Source: Pelagibius sp028280305
Lineage (GTDB): Bacteria; Pseudomonadota; Alphaproteobacteria; Kiloniellales; Kiloniellaceae
DNA length: 64,000 bases
Assembly (NCBI RefSeq): GCF_965233615.1
Contig: NZ_OZ247495.1
Strand: one strand, 5' to 3'
Part shown: positions 24,076-32,932 of the stretch, piece by piece
Position numbering within the stretch: position 1 is the first letter of the stretch
How the letters are laid out: every line of letters starts with the position of its first letter
Position numbers and translations under genes: made by a program
Notes under the pieces: generated by a model
What the model saw: the letters and a program-made list of their open reading frames with translations, nothing else
Databases searched by the model: none
Told to the model about the DNA's origin: nothing

Positions 24076-24722
24076 GACGGAACCACCTTGTTGGCGCGCA
24101 GGAAGTCCAGCAGCGGCAGCAGCGGCAGGCCCAGCACGGTGAAGAAATCACCCTCGACGGCAGTGAAAAGCTGTGCCCCCTGACCTTCCAGTTGATAGGC
24201 GCCGACCGAGGCCAGCACCTCGGAACCGGCCGCTTCCAGATAGGCAGCGATAAAGGTATTGGACAAGGCCCGCATGGTAAGGCGGGCAACCGCGTTGTGA
24301 TGCCAGGCACGGGCCCCGTTGCGCACCACACAGACGGCGGTGTTGAGCTCGTGGGTCTTGCCGCTGAGGGCACGCAGATGCGCCGCGGCATGATCGCCGT
24401 CGGGCGGCTTGTCGAACCAGACATCGTTACAGGAAAGGATCTGATCCGCGCCGACGACCAGGGCGCCGGGATACTTCACGGCAACCCGCTGCGCCTTCAG
24501 TTCAGCCAGGGTCTCGGCGGCCTGCAGGGCGGTGGCGCCTTCGGCCTTCAGGGATTCCTTCACCGCCGTCTCGTCCACCGCGGCAGCCTCCGCTTCAAAG
24601 CGGAGGCCGGCTGCCGCCAGAACCTTGCGGCGCGCAGCGGAGGCGGAGGCCAGGACCAGCACCGGGGCTTCCGGCGCCATCAAGGGTGCCGAGACCTGGG
24701 GCACCGCGGTGGCGTTGGACAT
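24072..24722 (-). CDS. maf: Maf family nucleotide pyrophosphatase
   Basis: The 216-residue protein has the Maf signature VLASASAARRKVLAAAGL, the catalytic-type Asp in VVGADQILS, and SGKTHELNTAVCVVR. Maf enzymes hydrolyse non-canonical or modified nucleoside triphosphates. I chose ATG 24722; a TTG nine bases upstream would run into the ppsR stop. A second plausible start is the Met at residue 15, just before the conserved first strand. Confidence 0.93.
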   Translation of the reverse strand: MSNATAVPQVSAPLMAPEAPVLVLASASAARRKVLAAAGLRFEAEAAAVDETAVKESLKAEGATALQAAETLAELKAQRVAVKYPGALVVGADQILSCNDVWFDKPPDGDHAAAHLRALSGKTHELNTAVCVVRNGARAWHHNAVARLTMRALSNTFIAAYLEAAGSEVLASVGAYQLEGQGAQLFTAVEGDFFTVLGLPLLPLLDFLRANKVVPS

Positions 24723-24727
24723 GACCC

Positions 24728-25549
24728 TCAAACCTCGGCGCCGATGTGGCGGGCGTAGTAGTTCAGGATGGTCGCCGCGGTTTCCTCGATCGAGCGGCGG
24801 GTTACATCGATCAAGGGCCAGCCGTGTTCGACGCAGAAGCGGCGCGCCTGGGCGATCTCCTGTCGCACCGCATCCAGGTTCACATAGTCGGTCTCCTGGC
24901 GGTCATCGGTCAGCATGCGCAGGCGGTTCTGGCGTACCTGAACCAGACGCGCGGGGTCCTTCGTCAGGCCGACGATCAGCGGCCCGTCCGCCGCCAGCAG
25001 TTCGTCGGGGATGGGACAGCCCGGCACCACGGGAATATTCGCCGCCTTGATGCCGCGGTTGGCCAGGTACATGCAGGTCGGGGTCTTCGAGGTGCGGGAC
25101 ACGCCGACCAGAATGATGTCGGCCTTGGCGATGTCGCTGCAGTGCTGGCCGTCATCATGGGTGAGGGCAAAGGTCATGGCATCCATCCGCCCGAAGTACT
25201 CGGCGTCGAGGACATGCTGGAGGCCGGGCGTCCCCTTCATTTCGACACCGAAATAGTTGGCCATGGTGTGAATGACGGGATCCAGGATGGCGATACAGGG
25301 GACGCCCAACTGCATGCAGCAGGAGGTGAGCTGGTCCCGCAGTTCGCCGTTCACCAGGGTATAGAGCACCGGGCCGGGATGGGCTTCGATCTGGCCGACG
25401 ACCTTGTTCATCATGCCGCGGGTGCGCACCAGGCTCCAGATATGCTCGATGGGCTCCACGCCGCTGAACTGGACCAGGCAGGCCCGCGCGACCGAGTTGA
25501 TGGTTTCACCTGTCGAGTCCGAAACGAGATGGAGATGATGAGCGGCCAT
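24728..25549 (-). CDS. ppsR: Pyruvate,phosphate dikinase / PEP synthase regulatory protein
   Basis: This is the 273-residue DUF299 bifunctional kinase/pyrophosphorylase. It begins HHLHLVSDSTGETINSVARA and has the P-loop-like GVSRTSKTPTCMYLA and the C-terminal WPLIDVTRRSIEETAATIL. It inactivates PPDK or PEP synthase by ADP-dependent phosphorylation and reactivates them by phosphorolysis. It is first in the ppsR-maf-aroE-coaE-dnaQ operon and divergent from hemE across the proposed replication origin. Confidence 0.95.
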   Translation of the reverse strand: MAAHHLHLVSDSTGETINSVARACLVQFSGVEPIEHIWSLVRTRGMMNKVVGQIEAHPGPVLYTLVNGELRDQLTSCCMQLGVPCIAILDPVIHTMANYFGVEMKGTPGLQHVLDAEYFGRMDAMTFALTHDDGQHCSDIAKADIILVGVSRTSKTPTCMYLANRGIKAANIPVVPGCPIPDELLAADGPLIVGLTKDPARLVQVRQNRLRMLTDDRQETDYVNLDAVRQEIAQARRFCVEHGWPLIDVTRRSIEETAATILNYYARHIGAEV

Positions 25550-26066
25550 ATCAGGCTGTCTCCCGCAACGTTCTCGCCGAGCAATCAGACATCGGAGGCA
25601 CGGCTCCGATTCTGTGCATGACCTGTACCGCCCTTGGGGAAACCGGGGGCAAATCGGAGTCGCCAGAATTCTGAAAAAAATCGATCACAGCCGTCCCTTC
25701 TTTCATCAGACGAGTCTTTTCATCTTGAACGACAAAAGCCCACATTGGATCAAACCCTGAGGTAAAGCCCGTCCGATGAAGATTTTCCCCGTTATCCCCC
25801 GCTTGCAGGCGGAGCGCAAGCCAGCCGGGGCCTTGGCGGGAGAGGGTTTTTGGACGGAGAAGCCCACAGGAAAGATCCTTTTTCAGGGCCTTGCGGATGA
25901 CTCTCTGGATAGATTCAGGCAAAACGCTGATCCCCGGGATTCACAGGCACCAACTACAAAAACCCAAAACTCTATTTAATTATTTTTTAGAAGAAGGGGG
26001 CTTTGCCAAGCCTGCGGAAAAGGCCATCTTGCGGTCCAGTGATGACCGGTTGCGAAAAGAGAAAAC
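25550..26066. other. Candidate chromosomal replication origin (oriC)
   Basis: This 517-bp gene-free interval lies between divergent ppsR and hemE. In Caulobacter and Rickettsia the origin lies beside hemE. It contains an AT-rich stretch (about 25956-25993) that stands out in this GC-rich genome and could be an unwinding element. Near-matches to the DnaA box TTATNCACA are at 25613-25621 (minus strand TCATGCACA, one mismatch), and at 25792-25800, 25904-25912 and around 25934-25942 (two mismatches each). No perfect box is seen. Coding strands switch here from leftward to rightward. A 123-codon minus-strand frame (25551-25922) looks spurious. Confidence 0.55.
25976..25990 (+). promoter_or_regulatory. 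CtrA-like site TTAA-N7-TTAG
   Basis: TTAATTATTTTTTAG matches the CtrA consensus TTAA-N7-TTAA with one mismatch. It lies in the AT-rich part of the candidate origin, 77 bp before hemE. It may instead be a hemE promoter element or chance in an AT-rich run. Confidence 0.3.
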
Positions 26067-27128
26067 GTGAAGCCAGCCAGCGATAAGCTTCTGTTACGCG
26101 CCCTTGCCGGCGAAACCCTGCCACGTCCGCCGGTCTGGCTGATGCGCCAGGCGGGCCGCTACTTGCCGGAATACCGGGCTGTGCGGGCCGAGGCCGACGG
26201 TTTCCTGGATCTCTGCTTCACGCCGGATCTGGCGGTGGAAGTTACCCTGCAACCGATCCGCCGCTACGGCTTCGACGCCTCGATCCTGTTCTCCGACATC
26301 CTGGTGGTGCCCCATGCCCTGGGCCAGAAGGTCTGGTTCGAGGAAGGGATCGGGCCGCGGCTGGAAGCTATCGAAAAGCCCGCCGATCTGGCGGGCCTGT
26401 CGCGCGACGGTCTGCACGAGGCCCTGGCACCGGTTTATGAAACGGTGCGCCGTCTGCGGCAGGATCTGCCGCAGGAGGTGACGCTGATCGGCTTTGCCGG
26501 GGCGCCCTGGACGGTGGCCAGCTACATGCTGGAAGGCGGCAGCAGCAAGGACTTTGCGGCCGGCAAGAAATGGGCATATGGCGCAGCAGAAGACTTCCAG
26601 CGCCTTATCGATCTCTTGGTCGAGGCGACCGGCGACTACCTGATCGCCCAGATCGATGCCGGCGTGGAGGTGGTGCAGATTTTCGATTCCTGGGCTGGTA
26701 TCTGGCCGGAAGCCGCACTGCGCCGCTGGTGCCTGGAGCCGGCAAAGGCGCTGACGGCGCGCCTGAAAAAAGAACGGCCCGATGTGCCGGTGATCCTGTT
26801 TCCCCGCGGCGCCGGCCTGTTGTACCGCGACTTCGCCCTGGAAAGCGGCGCTGCCGGGCTCGGCCTGGATACCACCTTGCCGCTGGGTTGGGCCGCCCGG
26901 GAATTGCAGTCCAAAGTGGCGGTTCAGGGCAATCTCGATCCCATCATGCTGGTGGCTGGCGGAGAGCAGCTTGACCGTGCGGTCGATCACATCCTCACCG
27001 AACTCGGCCAGGGTCCCTTTATCTTCAATCTCGGCCACGGCATCGTTCCGGAAACACCGCTGGAGAATGTCAGCCGGATGATGGACCGCATCCACGGTTG
27101 GGATGCCGCGGCGCGCAGGGCGGGCTGA
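26067..27128 (+). CDS. hemE: Uroporphyrinogen decarboxylase
   Basis: The 353-residue TIM-barrel enzyme converts uroporphyrinogen III to coproporphyrinogen III. Signature 1 PVWLMRQAGRYLPEYR is at 22-37, DASILFSDILVVPHALG follows, and signature 2 is GFAGAPWTVASYMLEGG. It starts with GTG and has an A-rich purine leader. It is the first gene of hemE-hemH-hemJ and lies next to the proposed origin. Confidence 0.95.
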   Translation: MKPASDKLLLRALAGETLPRPPVWLMRQAGRYLPEYRAVRAEADGFLDLCFTPDLAVEVTLQPIRRYGFDASILFSDILVVPHALGQKVWFEEGIGPRLEAIEKPADLAGLSRDGLHEALAPVYETVRRLRQDLPQEVTLIGFAGAPWTVASYMLEGGSSKDFAAGKKWAYGAAEDFQRLIDLLVEATGDYLIAQIDAGVEVVQIFDSWAGIWPEAALRRWCLEPAKALTARLKKERPDVPVILFPRGAGLLYRDFALESGAAGLGLDTTLPLGWAARELQSKVAVQGNLDPIMLVAGGEQLDRAVDHILTELGQGPFIFNLGHGIVPETPLENVSRMMDRIHGWDAAARRAG

Positions 27129-27132
27129 GACG

Positions 27133-28194
27133 ATGAACCGGATTGCTGTTGTCGTCTTCAACCTCGGCGGCCCGGACGAGCCCGCGGCGGTGCAGCCCTT
27201 TCTGTTCAATCTCTTCAACGATCCGGCGATCATCGGTCTGCCGGGGCCGCTGCGCTGGCTCCTGGCCAAGGTCATCTCTTCCCGCCGCGCGCCCGTGGCG
27301 CAGGAAATTTACCGCGAACTCGGCGGCGGATCGCCGCTGCTGCCGAATACCGAGGCCCAGGCTACGGCCCTGCAGGCAGCCCTCAATGATGGCTCCAATG
27401 ATGACGGGGCGGACGAGTTTCAGGTTTTCATCGCCATGCGCTACTGGCATCCGCGGGCGGCTCAGACGGCGAAAAAAGTGGCCGCCTATAATCCCGACCA
27501 AGTGCTGCTGGTGCCGCTCTATCCGCAGTTTTCAACGACGACTTCCGCTTCTTCCCTGAAAGAATGGCAGAAATGCGCCAAGGCCGCCGGGTTGAAAGCG
27601 CCGAACCGGACGCTGTGTTGCTATCCCCAGAAACCGGGTTTCGTCGCGGCGACCGCAACCGGCCTGCGCCAGGCGCTACGTGAATTGGGTCAGGAGCCGC
27701 CGCCCCGGGTGCTGTTCTCGGCCCATGGCCTGCCAAAAAAGATCGTTGAAAAGGGCGATCCCTATCAGTGGCAGGTCGAACAGTCGGTTGCCGCAGTGGT
27801 AAAGGCCATGGGTGAGGTCAACCTCGACTGGGAAGTCTGTTATCAGAGCCGGGTCGGGCCGCTGGAATGGATCGGGCCCTCGACGGATGCCGAGATTGAA
27901 CGCGCCGGGCGGGAGGGCAAACCGGTGATCGTGGTGCCCATCGCCTTTGTCTCCGAGCATTCTGAAACCCTGGTCGAACTGGATATCGAGTATCGGGAAC
28001 TGGCGGAGAAGGCCGGGGTGCCGCGCTATCTGCGGGTGCCCACGGTTTCCTGCGATGCGGACTTTATCGACGGCTTGGCCGGGCAGATCCGCCGGGTGAA
28101 GGACAGTGATCGCAAGGTCTGTTCCGAGAGCGGCGGGCGGCTTTGTCCGGCCCGCTGGAGCGGTTGTCCCCAGGCTGCGGACACTGCCGGTTGA
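27133..28194 (+). CDS. hemH: Ferrochelatase
   Basis: The 353-residue protein inserts Fe(II) into protoporphyrin IX. It begins VVVFNLGGPDEPAAVQPFL. The catalytic His lies in VLFSAHGLPKKIVEKGDPY and a conserved Glu/His pair in PIAFVSEHSETLVELDIEY. I see no obvious 2Fe-2S cysteine cluster, although several Cys occur in the C-terminal tail (CSESGGRLCPARWSGCPQ). ATG 27133 is 4 bp after hemE; an upstream start would overlap hemE. Confidence 0.95.
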   Translation: MNRIAVVVFNLGGPDEPAAVQPFLFNLFNDPAIIGLPGPLRWLLAKVISSRRAPVAQEIYRELGGGSPLLPNTEAQATALQAALNDGSNDDGADEFQVFIAMRYWHPRAAQTAKKVAAYNPDQVLLVPLYPQFSTTTSASSLKEWQKCAKAAGLKAPNRTLCCYPQKPGFVAATATGLRQALRELGQEPPPRVLFSAHGLPKKIVEKGDPYQWQVEQSVAAVVKAMGEVNLDWEVCYQSRVGPLEWIGPSTDAEIERAGREGKPVIVVPIAFVSEHSETLVELDIEYRELAEKAGVPRYLRVPTVSCDADFIDGLAGQIRRVKDSDRKVCSESGGRLCPARWSGCPQAADTAG

Positions 28195-28283
28195 TTGTGG
28201 GGGTCAATAACCTGAGAGGTAATTGATCCTTCTGCCGTTTATCCCGATGTGATGGAACCCGAAAGAATTCAACAGGTGACACG

Positions 28284-28727
28284 ATGGCCGGCTTTCTCGG
28301 TGACGCTTATCTCTGGGTGAAAAGCCTGCACATCCTGGCGGTGATCGCCTGGATGGCGGGGTTCCTCTATCTGCCGCGGCTTTTCGTCTATCACTGCAGC
28401 GCCGAGATCGGTTCCAAACAGTCCGAGACCTTCAAGGTCATGGAGCGCCGCCTGCTGCGGGCCATCATGAACCCGGCGATGCTGGTTGCCTGGGCCGCCG
28501 GTTTGGCCCTGGCGGCGAACATCGATGCCTGGAGCGAGGGCTGGTTCCACGTGAAGCTGACCCTGCTCATCGTGCTTACGGTTCTGCATATGGTCGCGGC
28601 CCGCTGGCGCCGCGCCTTTGCCGAGGATGCCAACCGCCACAGCGAGCGCTTCTATCGCGTGATGAATGAAGTGCCGGCGGTGCTGATGATCGCGATTGTC
28701 GTCATGGCGGTGGTCAAGCCGTTCTAG
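28284..28727 (+). CDS. hemJ: Protoporphyrinogen oxidase HemJ
   Basis: The 147-residue membrane protein has four hydrophobic segments and the family motifs SLHILAVIAWMAGFLYLPRL, with the functionally important His, and FHVKLTLLIVLTVLHM. HemJ oxidises protoporphyrinogen IX in many alphaproteobacteria that lack HemG/HemY. It follows hemH by 89 bp. Position between hemH and rho is conserved in the group. Confidence 0.94.
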   Translation: MAGFLGDAYLWVKSLHILAVIAWMAGFLYLPRLFVYHCSAEIGSKQSETFKVMERRLLRAIMNPAMLVAWAAGLALAANIDAWSEGWFHVKLTLLIVLTVLHMVAARWRRAFAEDANRHSERFYRVMNEVPAVLMIAIVVMAVVKPF

Positions 28728-29000
28728 GCCCTTTCGGATCCCGCCGCCTTTGCTTGACTTCGCAAGGGGCTTCAAGTAACCATCGGAAATTCCTATGCAC
28801 CTTGCCGTCCGGCGGTGTTGATCCCATATGTCAGTCATAATTCATTAACCAGCCAAGTATAGGCTGCATTTGGGAAATCTTCCCTCCGTCCGCGGCCTTT
28901 TCCATGTCCTTTGCGCTCCCGGCACCGGCCGGCGTCGCGGCGCAGATCCAGGTCAGACAGCCCTCTCCTCCCCTTTGATCGACCACAGGCGTAACCGCCC

Positions 29001-30257
29001 ATGAACCTCCAAGAACTGAAAGCCAAGAGTCCGGCAGATCTTTTGGCTTTTGCCGAAGAACTGGAAATCGAGAACGCCTCTGCCCTGCGCAAGCAGGACA
29101 TGATGTTCGCGATCCTGAAACACCTTGCCGAGAACGACCAGCCGATCTACGGCCGCGGTGTTCTGGAGATCCTGCAGGACGGCTTCGGTTTCCTGCGCTC
29201 GCCGGAATCGAACTATCTGGCAGGCCCGGACGACATCTACGTCAGCCCCAGCCAGGTACGCCGCTTCGGCCTGCGCACCGGCGACACGGTGGAAGGGCAG
29301 ATCCGCTCCCCCAAGGACGGCGAGCGCTACTTCGCCTTGCTTAAGGTCAGCGAGATCAATTTCGACCCGCCGGAGAATTCGCGCCACCGCATCAACTTCG
29401 ACAACCTGACGCCGCTTTATCCGGACGAGAAGGTGAAGCTGGAAGTCGAGGACCCGACCACCAAGGATCTGACCCCACGGGTGATCGACCTGACGGCGCC
29501 CATCGGCAAGGGCCAGCGCGCCCTCATCGTCGCGCCGCCGCGCACCGGTAAGACCATGATCCTGCAGAACGTCGCCAAGTCGATCGCCGCCAATCATCCG
29601 GAGATCTTCCTGATCGTGCTGCTGATCGACGAGCGGCCGGAGGAAGTGACCGACATGGACCGCTCGGTGGTCGGCGAGGTGGTGAGTTCCACCTTCGACG
29701 AGCCGGCCCAGCGCCACGTGCAGGTCGCCGAGATGGTGATCGAAAAGGCCAAGCGCCTGGTCGAACACAAGAAGGACGTGGTGATCCTGCTGGATTCCAT
29801 CACCCGGCTCGCCCGTGCCTACAACACCGTGGTGCCGAGTTCGGGCAAGGTCCTGACCGGCGGTGTCGACGCCAACGCGCTGCAGCGCCCGAAGCGCTTC
29901 TTCGGCGCCGCGCGCAACATCGAAGAGGGCGGCTCGCTGACCATCATCGCCACCGCGCTGATCGATACCGGCAGCCGCATGGACGAGGTCATCTTCGAAG
30001 AGTTCAAGGGCACCGGTAACTCGGAAATCGTGCTCGACCGCAAGCTGGCGGACAAGCGCACCTTCCCGGCCATCGATATCGGCAAGTCCGGCACCCGCAA
30101 GGAAGAGCTGCTGGTCGACAAGGGCACCCTGTCGAAGATGTGGGTGCTGCGCCGCATCCTGATGCCCATGGGCGTCACCGATTCCATCGAGTTCCTGGTC
30201 GACAAGCTGAAACAGCAGAAGACCAACCAGGACTTCTTCGACTCGATGAATCAGTAA
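29001..30257 (+). CDS. rho: Transcription termination factor Rho
   Basis: The 418-residue hexameric helicase has the N-terminal Rho domain (about 3-45), an RNA-binding cold-shock fold containing GFGFLRSPESNYL and DDIYVSPSQVRRFGL, and the ATPase domain with P-loop APPRTGKT at 178-185. Q-loop and R-loop regions (ALDTGSRMDEVIFEEFKGTG type) are intact. A 273-bp leader precedes it and a strong bidirectional terminator follows. Confidence 0.97.
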   Translation: MNLQELKAKSPADLLAFAEELEIENASALRKQDMMFAILKHLAENDQPIYGRGVLEILQDGFGFLRSPESNYLAGPDDIYVSPSQVRRFGLRTGDTVEGQIRSPKDGERYFALLKVSEINFDPPENSRHRINFDNLTPLYPDEKVKLEVEDPTTKDLTPRVIDLTAPIGKGQRALIVAPPRTGKTMILQNVAKSIAANHPEIFLIVLLIDERPEEVTDMDRSVVGEVVSSTFDEPAQRHVQVAEMVIEKAKRLVEHKKDVVILLDSITRLARAYNTVVPSSGKVLTGGVDANALQRPKRFFGAARNIEEGGSLTIIATALIDTGSRMDEVIFEEFKGTGNSEIVLDRKLADKRTFPAIDIGKSGTRKEELLVDKGTLSKMWVLRRILMPMGVTDSIEFLVDKLKQQKTNQDFFDSMNQ

Positions 30258-30280
30258 CCGCGCTTTCCAGTTAGAGTTAA

Positions 30281-30315
30281 AAAAGGGGCTCGGCCATTTT
30301 GCCGAGCCTCTTTTA
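30281..30315. terminator. Bidirectional terminator between rho and lysR
   Basis: An 8-bp GGCTCGGC/GCCGAGCC stem (30287-30294 with 30301-30308) with a 6-nt loop is flanked by an A-rich run on the left and T-rich on the right. It can therefore end both the rightward rho and the leftward lysR transcripts. Confidence 0.85.
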
Positions 30316-30327
30316 CTTTCATCTCGA

Positions 30328-31206
30328 TCAGCGCATCGGGGCCGCTTGATCGTGCAGCCATCCTATCAGGGCGGCGACGCCGGGGTCGGCGAGGGCGCCC
30401 GGCGTGTAGGCGATGAAGTAGCCGTAGTCTTCCAGTTCAACCGGTGAAAGGCGGACGAGCTTTCCCGTCGCGATCTCGTCGCTGACCAGGGGGTCGTTGA
30501 GAGCAATGCCCTGACCGTCGATGACCGCCTGGACGCGCACGTTGGGGTCGGGGATCGTCAGGGCGCTGTCATGCTGGTGATAGGGCAGTTCGGCGGCGTC
30601 GTGCCACTCGGCCCAGGTCGTACTGCCGTCGCGATCGGTAAGAAGCGGCGTTTGTGCGAAGACGGTCTCAATGCCGTCTTTTTCTATGCGTGCTGCTAAT
30701 TCCGGAGTTCCCGTTGGAAAAGCCGGACAGGCAAAGAGCGGCGCGTGTTCCAGATCCGACCAGTCCCCCTTGCCCCAGCGGATGGTCAGGTCGACGCCGG
30801 CCCCGCGAAGGTCGACCAGATCGACCATCGGCTGCAGGCGCAGCCGGATCTCGGGATGGGCCTGCATGAAGGTCATCAGGCGCGGCGACAGCCAGCGCGA
30901 GGCAAGATAGGTCGAGAGGCCCAGGGTGACGGACTGCTCTGCACCGCCGCGCAGCCCTTCGATCTTGCGCTCGATGTCTTCAAAAGCGGGATGAGCGGAA
31001 GCCCGGAGTTCCCGCCCGCGATCGGTCAATTCGATCCCACGCGGGCGGCGATGAAAGAGCGCAAAGCCCAGGGCCGCTTCAAGCTGCTGGATCTGATAGC
31101 TGACCGCGCCCTTCGTCAGGTTCAGCGCCGCTGCGGCGTCGGAGAAGCTGCCGTGTTCGGCAATGCTGGCGAAAAGCCGCAGACTGTCGTGATGACGAAA
31201 GCGCAT
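30328..31206 (-). CDS. LysR family transcriptional regulator (GcvA-like)
   Basis: The 292-residue protein has the LysR HTH (about 6-65: LRLFASIAEHGSFSDAAAAL then LTKGAVSYQIQQLEAALGF) and a substrate-binding domain with WLSPRLMTFMQAHPEIRLRL, as in GcvA-type regulators. ATG 31206 is chosen because the HTH begins there; the frame is open further upstream but lacks a plausible ribosome site. It is divergent from the MttB-like gene, with about 130 bp between, and probably regulates it. Confidence 0.88.
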   Translation of the reverse strand: MRFRHHDSLRLFASIAEHGSFSDAAAALNLTKGAVSYQIQQLEAALGFALFHRRPRGIELTDRGRELRASAHPAFEDIERKIEGLRGGAEQSVTLGLSTYLASRWLSPRLMTFMQAHPEIRLRLQPMVDLVDLRGAGVDLTIRWGKGDWSDLEHAPLFACPAFPTGTPELAARIEKDGIETVFAQTPLLTDRDGSTTWAEWHDAAELPYHQHDSALTIPDPNVRVQAVIDGQGIALNDPLVSDEIATGKLVRLSPVELEDYGYFIAYTPGALADPGVAALIGWLHDQAAPMR

Positions 31207-31339
31207 CCTGAAGCGTCTAAGGTATCTGAACGATCTGTTCAAATGAATTGCATTGTCCAACCGTGTTTTCGGCGCGAAGTTGCTTGTCAACCTTAGTTTT
31301 CTTCGACCCGACAATAGTGAGTTGTCACTGCGCCGTGAA

Positions 31340-32920
31340 ATGAGTTCAAAGATGCTGAACCAAAAAAGTGATCTGCCGCCGCCGGAACTCAGCAGAAAGT
31401 CCCGCAGAAAAGGGCGCATGGCACGCATCGCCGTCCACGCTGGCAGTGGTAGAGGAAATATGCCGCAGGCGCTGCGACGGATTCCGGCCTATGCGCTGCT
31501 CGACGAGGAATCCCTGACGGCCCTGGAGGAGCAGGCAGACTGGATACTGAGCCGGATCGGGGTGGAGTTTCGCGGCGACGACACCGCCCTGGCGCTGTTT
31601 CGGGAGGCGGGGGCGACGGTGCAAGGCGCCCGCGTGCGTTTCGATCCCGGTCATGTACGCGCGCTCTGCGCGACGGCGCCCGCGACCTATCGCCTGCATG
31701 GCCGCGATCCGGCGCGGAGCGTCATGCTGGGCGGCGACCATGTCGTCCTGATGCCGGGTTATGGCTCGCCCTTCGTGACCGATCTCGACCGCGGGCGCCG
31801 GTATGCCTCGCTTGAGGACTTCCGGAACTTTGTGAAGCTGACCTATCTCAGCCCCTGGCTGAACCATTCCGGCGGCACGGTCTGCGAGCCGCTGGAGCTG
31901 CCCGTGAACCTGCGCCACCTGGATATGGTCTATGCGCATCTGCGCTATTCGACGCAGCCCTTCATGGGCAGCGTGACGGCGCCGGAGCGGGCCCGGGATT
32001 CGCTCGACATGGCGCGGATCGTCTTCGGTGGATTCATGGACAGCCACGCGGTCATCCAGGCGAACATCAACGTCAACTCGCCGCTGGTCTATGACGGCAC
32101 GATGTCCGGCGCGCTGCGCGCCTATGCCGCGGCAGGGCAGTCGGTGGCGATCTCTCCGGCGATCTTCGGCGGGGCCATGGGACCGGTCAGTCAGCCCGCG
32201 GTCATTGCCCAGACGCTGGCCGAAGGCATGGTCGGCATCGCGCTTACGCAACTGGTGCGCCCGGGCTGTCCGGTGGTTCTCGGCAGCTTCCATTCGACGA
32301 TGAACCTGAAGTCCGGCGCGCTGACCTTCGGCTCGCCCGAAGCGAACCTCTCGACCATGGCGCTGTCGCAGTTGGGGCGGCGCCTGGGCGTGCCGGTGCG
32401 CTCCGGCGGCGGGCAGATCACCGCGGCGAATGCCGCCGACGGTCAGGCCATGCAGGAAAGTTCGACGGCAATGTTGAGCGCGATCCTCTCCGGCGCGAAC
32501 CAGATCTGGCATGCCGCCGGCTGGCTGGAGGGCGGCTTGACCATGGGCTACGAGAAGTTCGTGATGGATCTCGATCACTGCGGCATGGTGCTGCGTCTGA
32601 TCGAGGGCCTGGTGGTCGACGATGAAAGCTTGGCCCGCGAGGCCTATCTGGAGTGCGGCCCGGGCGAGAACTTTCTTTCGGCCCGGCACACCCTGCGTCA
32701 TTTCGAGCAGGCGAACTACATCTCGGCCCTGCCGGAAGCGGGGCCCTACGAGACCTGGCTGGAACAGGGCAGCCGGACGGCCGAGCAGCGCGCCAATGCG
32801 CGCTGGAAGGCGATGCTCGCCGCCTATGAAGCACCGGCCATCGATCCGGGCGTTGACGAGGCGCTGCGTGACTTCATCGACCGAAAGAAAGCATCCACAC
32901 CTGAACGCTGGCACGAATGA
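31340..32920 (+). CDS. MttB family (COG5598) corrinoid-dependent methyltransferase, non-pyrrolysine
   Basis: The protein is about 526 residues and related to trimethylamine methyltransferase MttB along its length: LLDEESLTALEEQADWILSR, GHVRALCATAPATYRLHGRD, NHSGGTVCEPLELPVNLRHL, and GSFHSTMNLKSGALTFGSPE. No in-frame TAG is present, so no pyrrolysine is used. Such homologues include glycine betaine and other quaternary amine demethylases that transfer methyl to a corrinoid protein. No corrinoid protein or MtaA-like partner is adjacent. The start is uncertain (ATG 31340, 31352 or 31419). Confidence 0.85.
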   Translation: MSSKMLNQKSDLPPPELSRKSRRKGRMARIAVHAGSGRGNMPQALRRIPAYALLDEESLTALEEQADWILSRIGVEFRGDDTALALFREAGATVQGARVRFDPGHVRALCATAPATYRLHGRDPARSVMLGGDHVVLMPGYGSPFVTDLDRGRRYASLEDFRNFVKLTYLSPWLNHSGGTVCEPLELPVNLRHLDMVYAHLRYSTQPFMGSVTAPERARDSLDMARIVFGGFMDSHAVIQANINVNSPLVYDGTMSGALRAYAAAGQSVAISPAIFGGAMGPVSQPAVIAQTLAEGMVGIALTQLVRPGCPVVLGSFHSTMNLKSGALTFGSPEANLSTMALSQLGRRLGVPVRSGGGQITAANAADGQAMQESSTAMLSAILSGANQIWHAAGWLEGGLTMGYEKFVMDLDHCGMVLRLIEGLVVDDESLAREAYLECGPGENFLSARHTLRHFEQANYISALPEAGPYETWLEQGSRTAEQRANARWKAMLAAYEAPAIDPGVDEALRDFIDRKKASTPERWHE

Positions 32921-32932
32921 TGGCGCGCGTTT

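Noticed and set aside
25551..25922. A 123-codon minus-strand open frame between ppsR and hemE
   Set aside because: It lies wholly in the presumed origin interval, has no recognisable motif or ribosome site and abuts the ppsR start; more likely chance.
28545..28560. A parS-like GGTTCCACGTGAAGCT sequence inside hemJ
   Set aside because: Four mismatches to parS; explained by the codons of WFHVK.
31340..32920. Pyrrolysine use in the MttB-like gene
   Set aside because: There is no in-frame TAG in the region where methanogen MttB has pyrrolysine.
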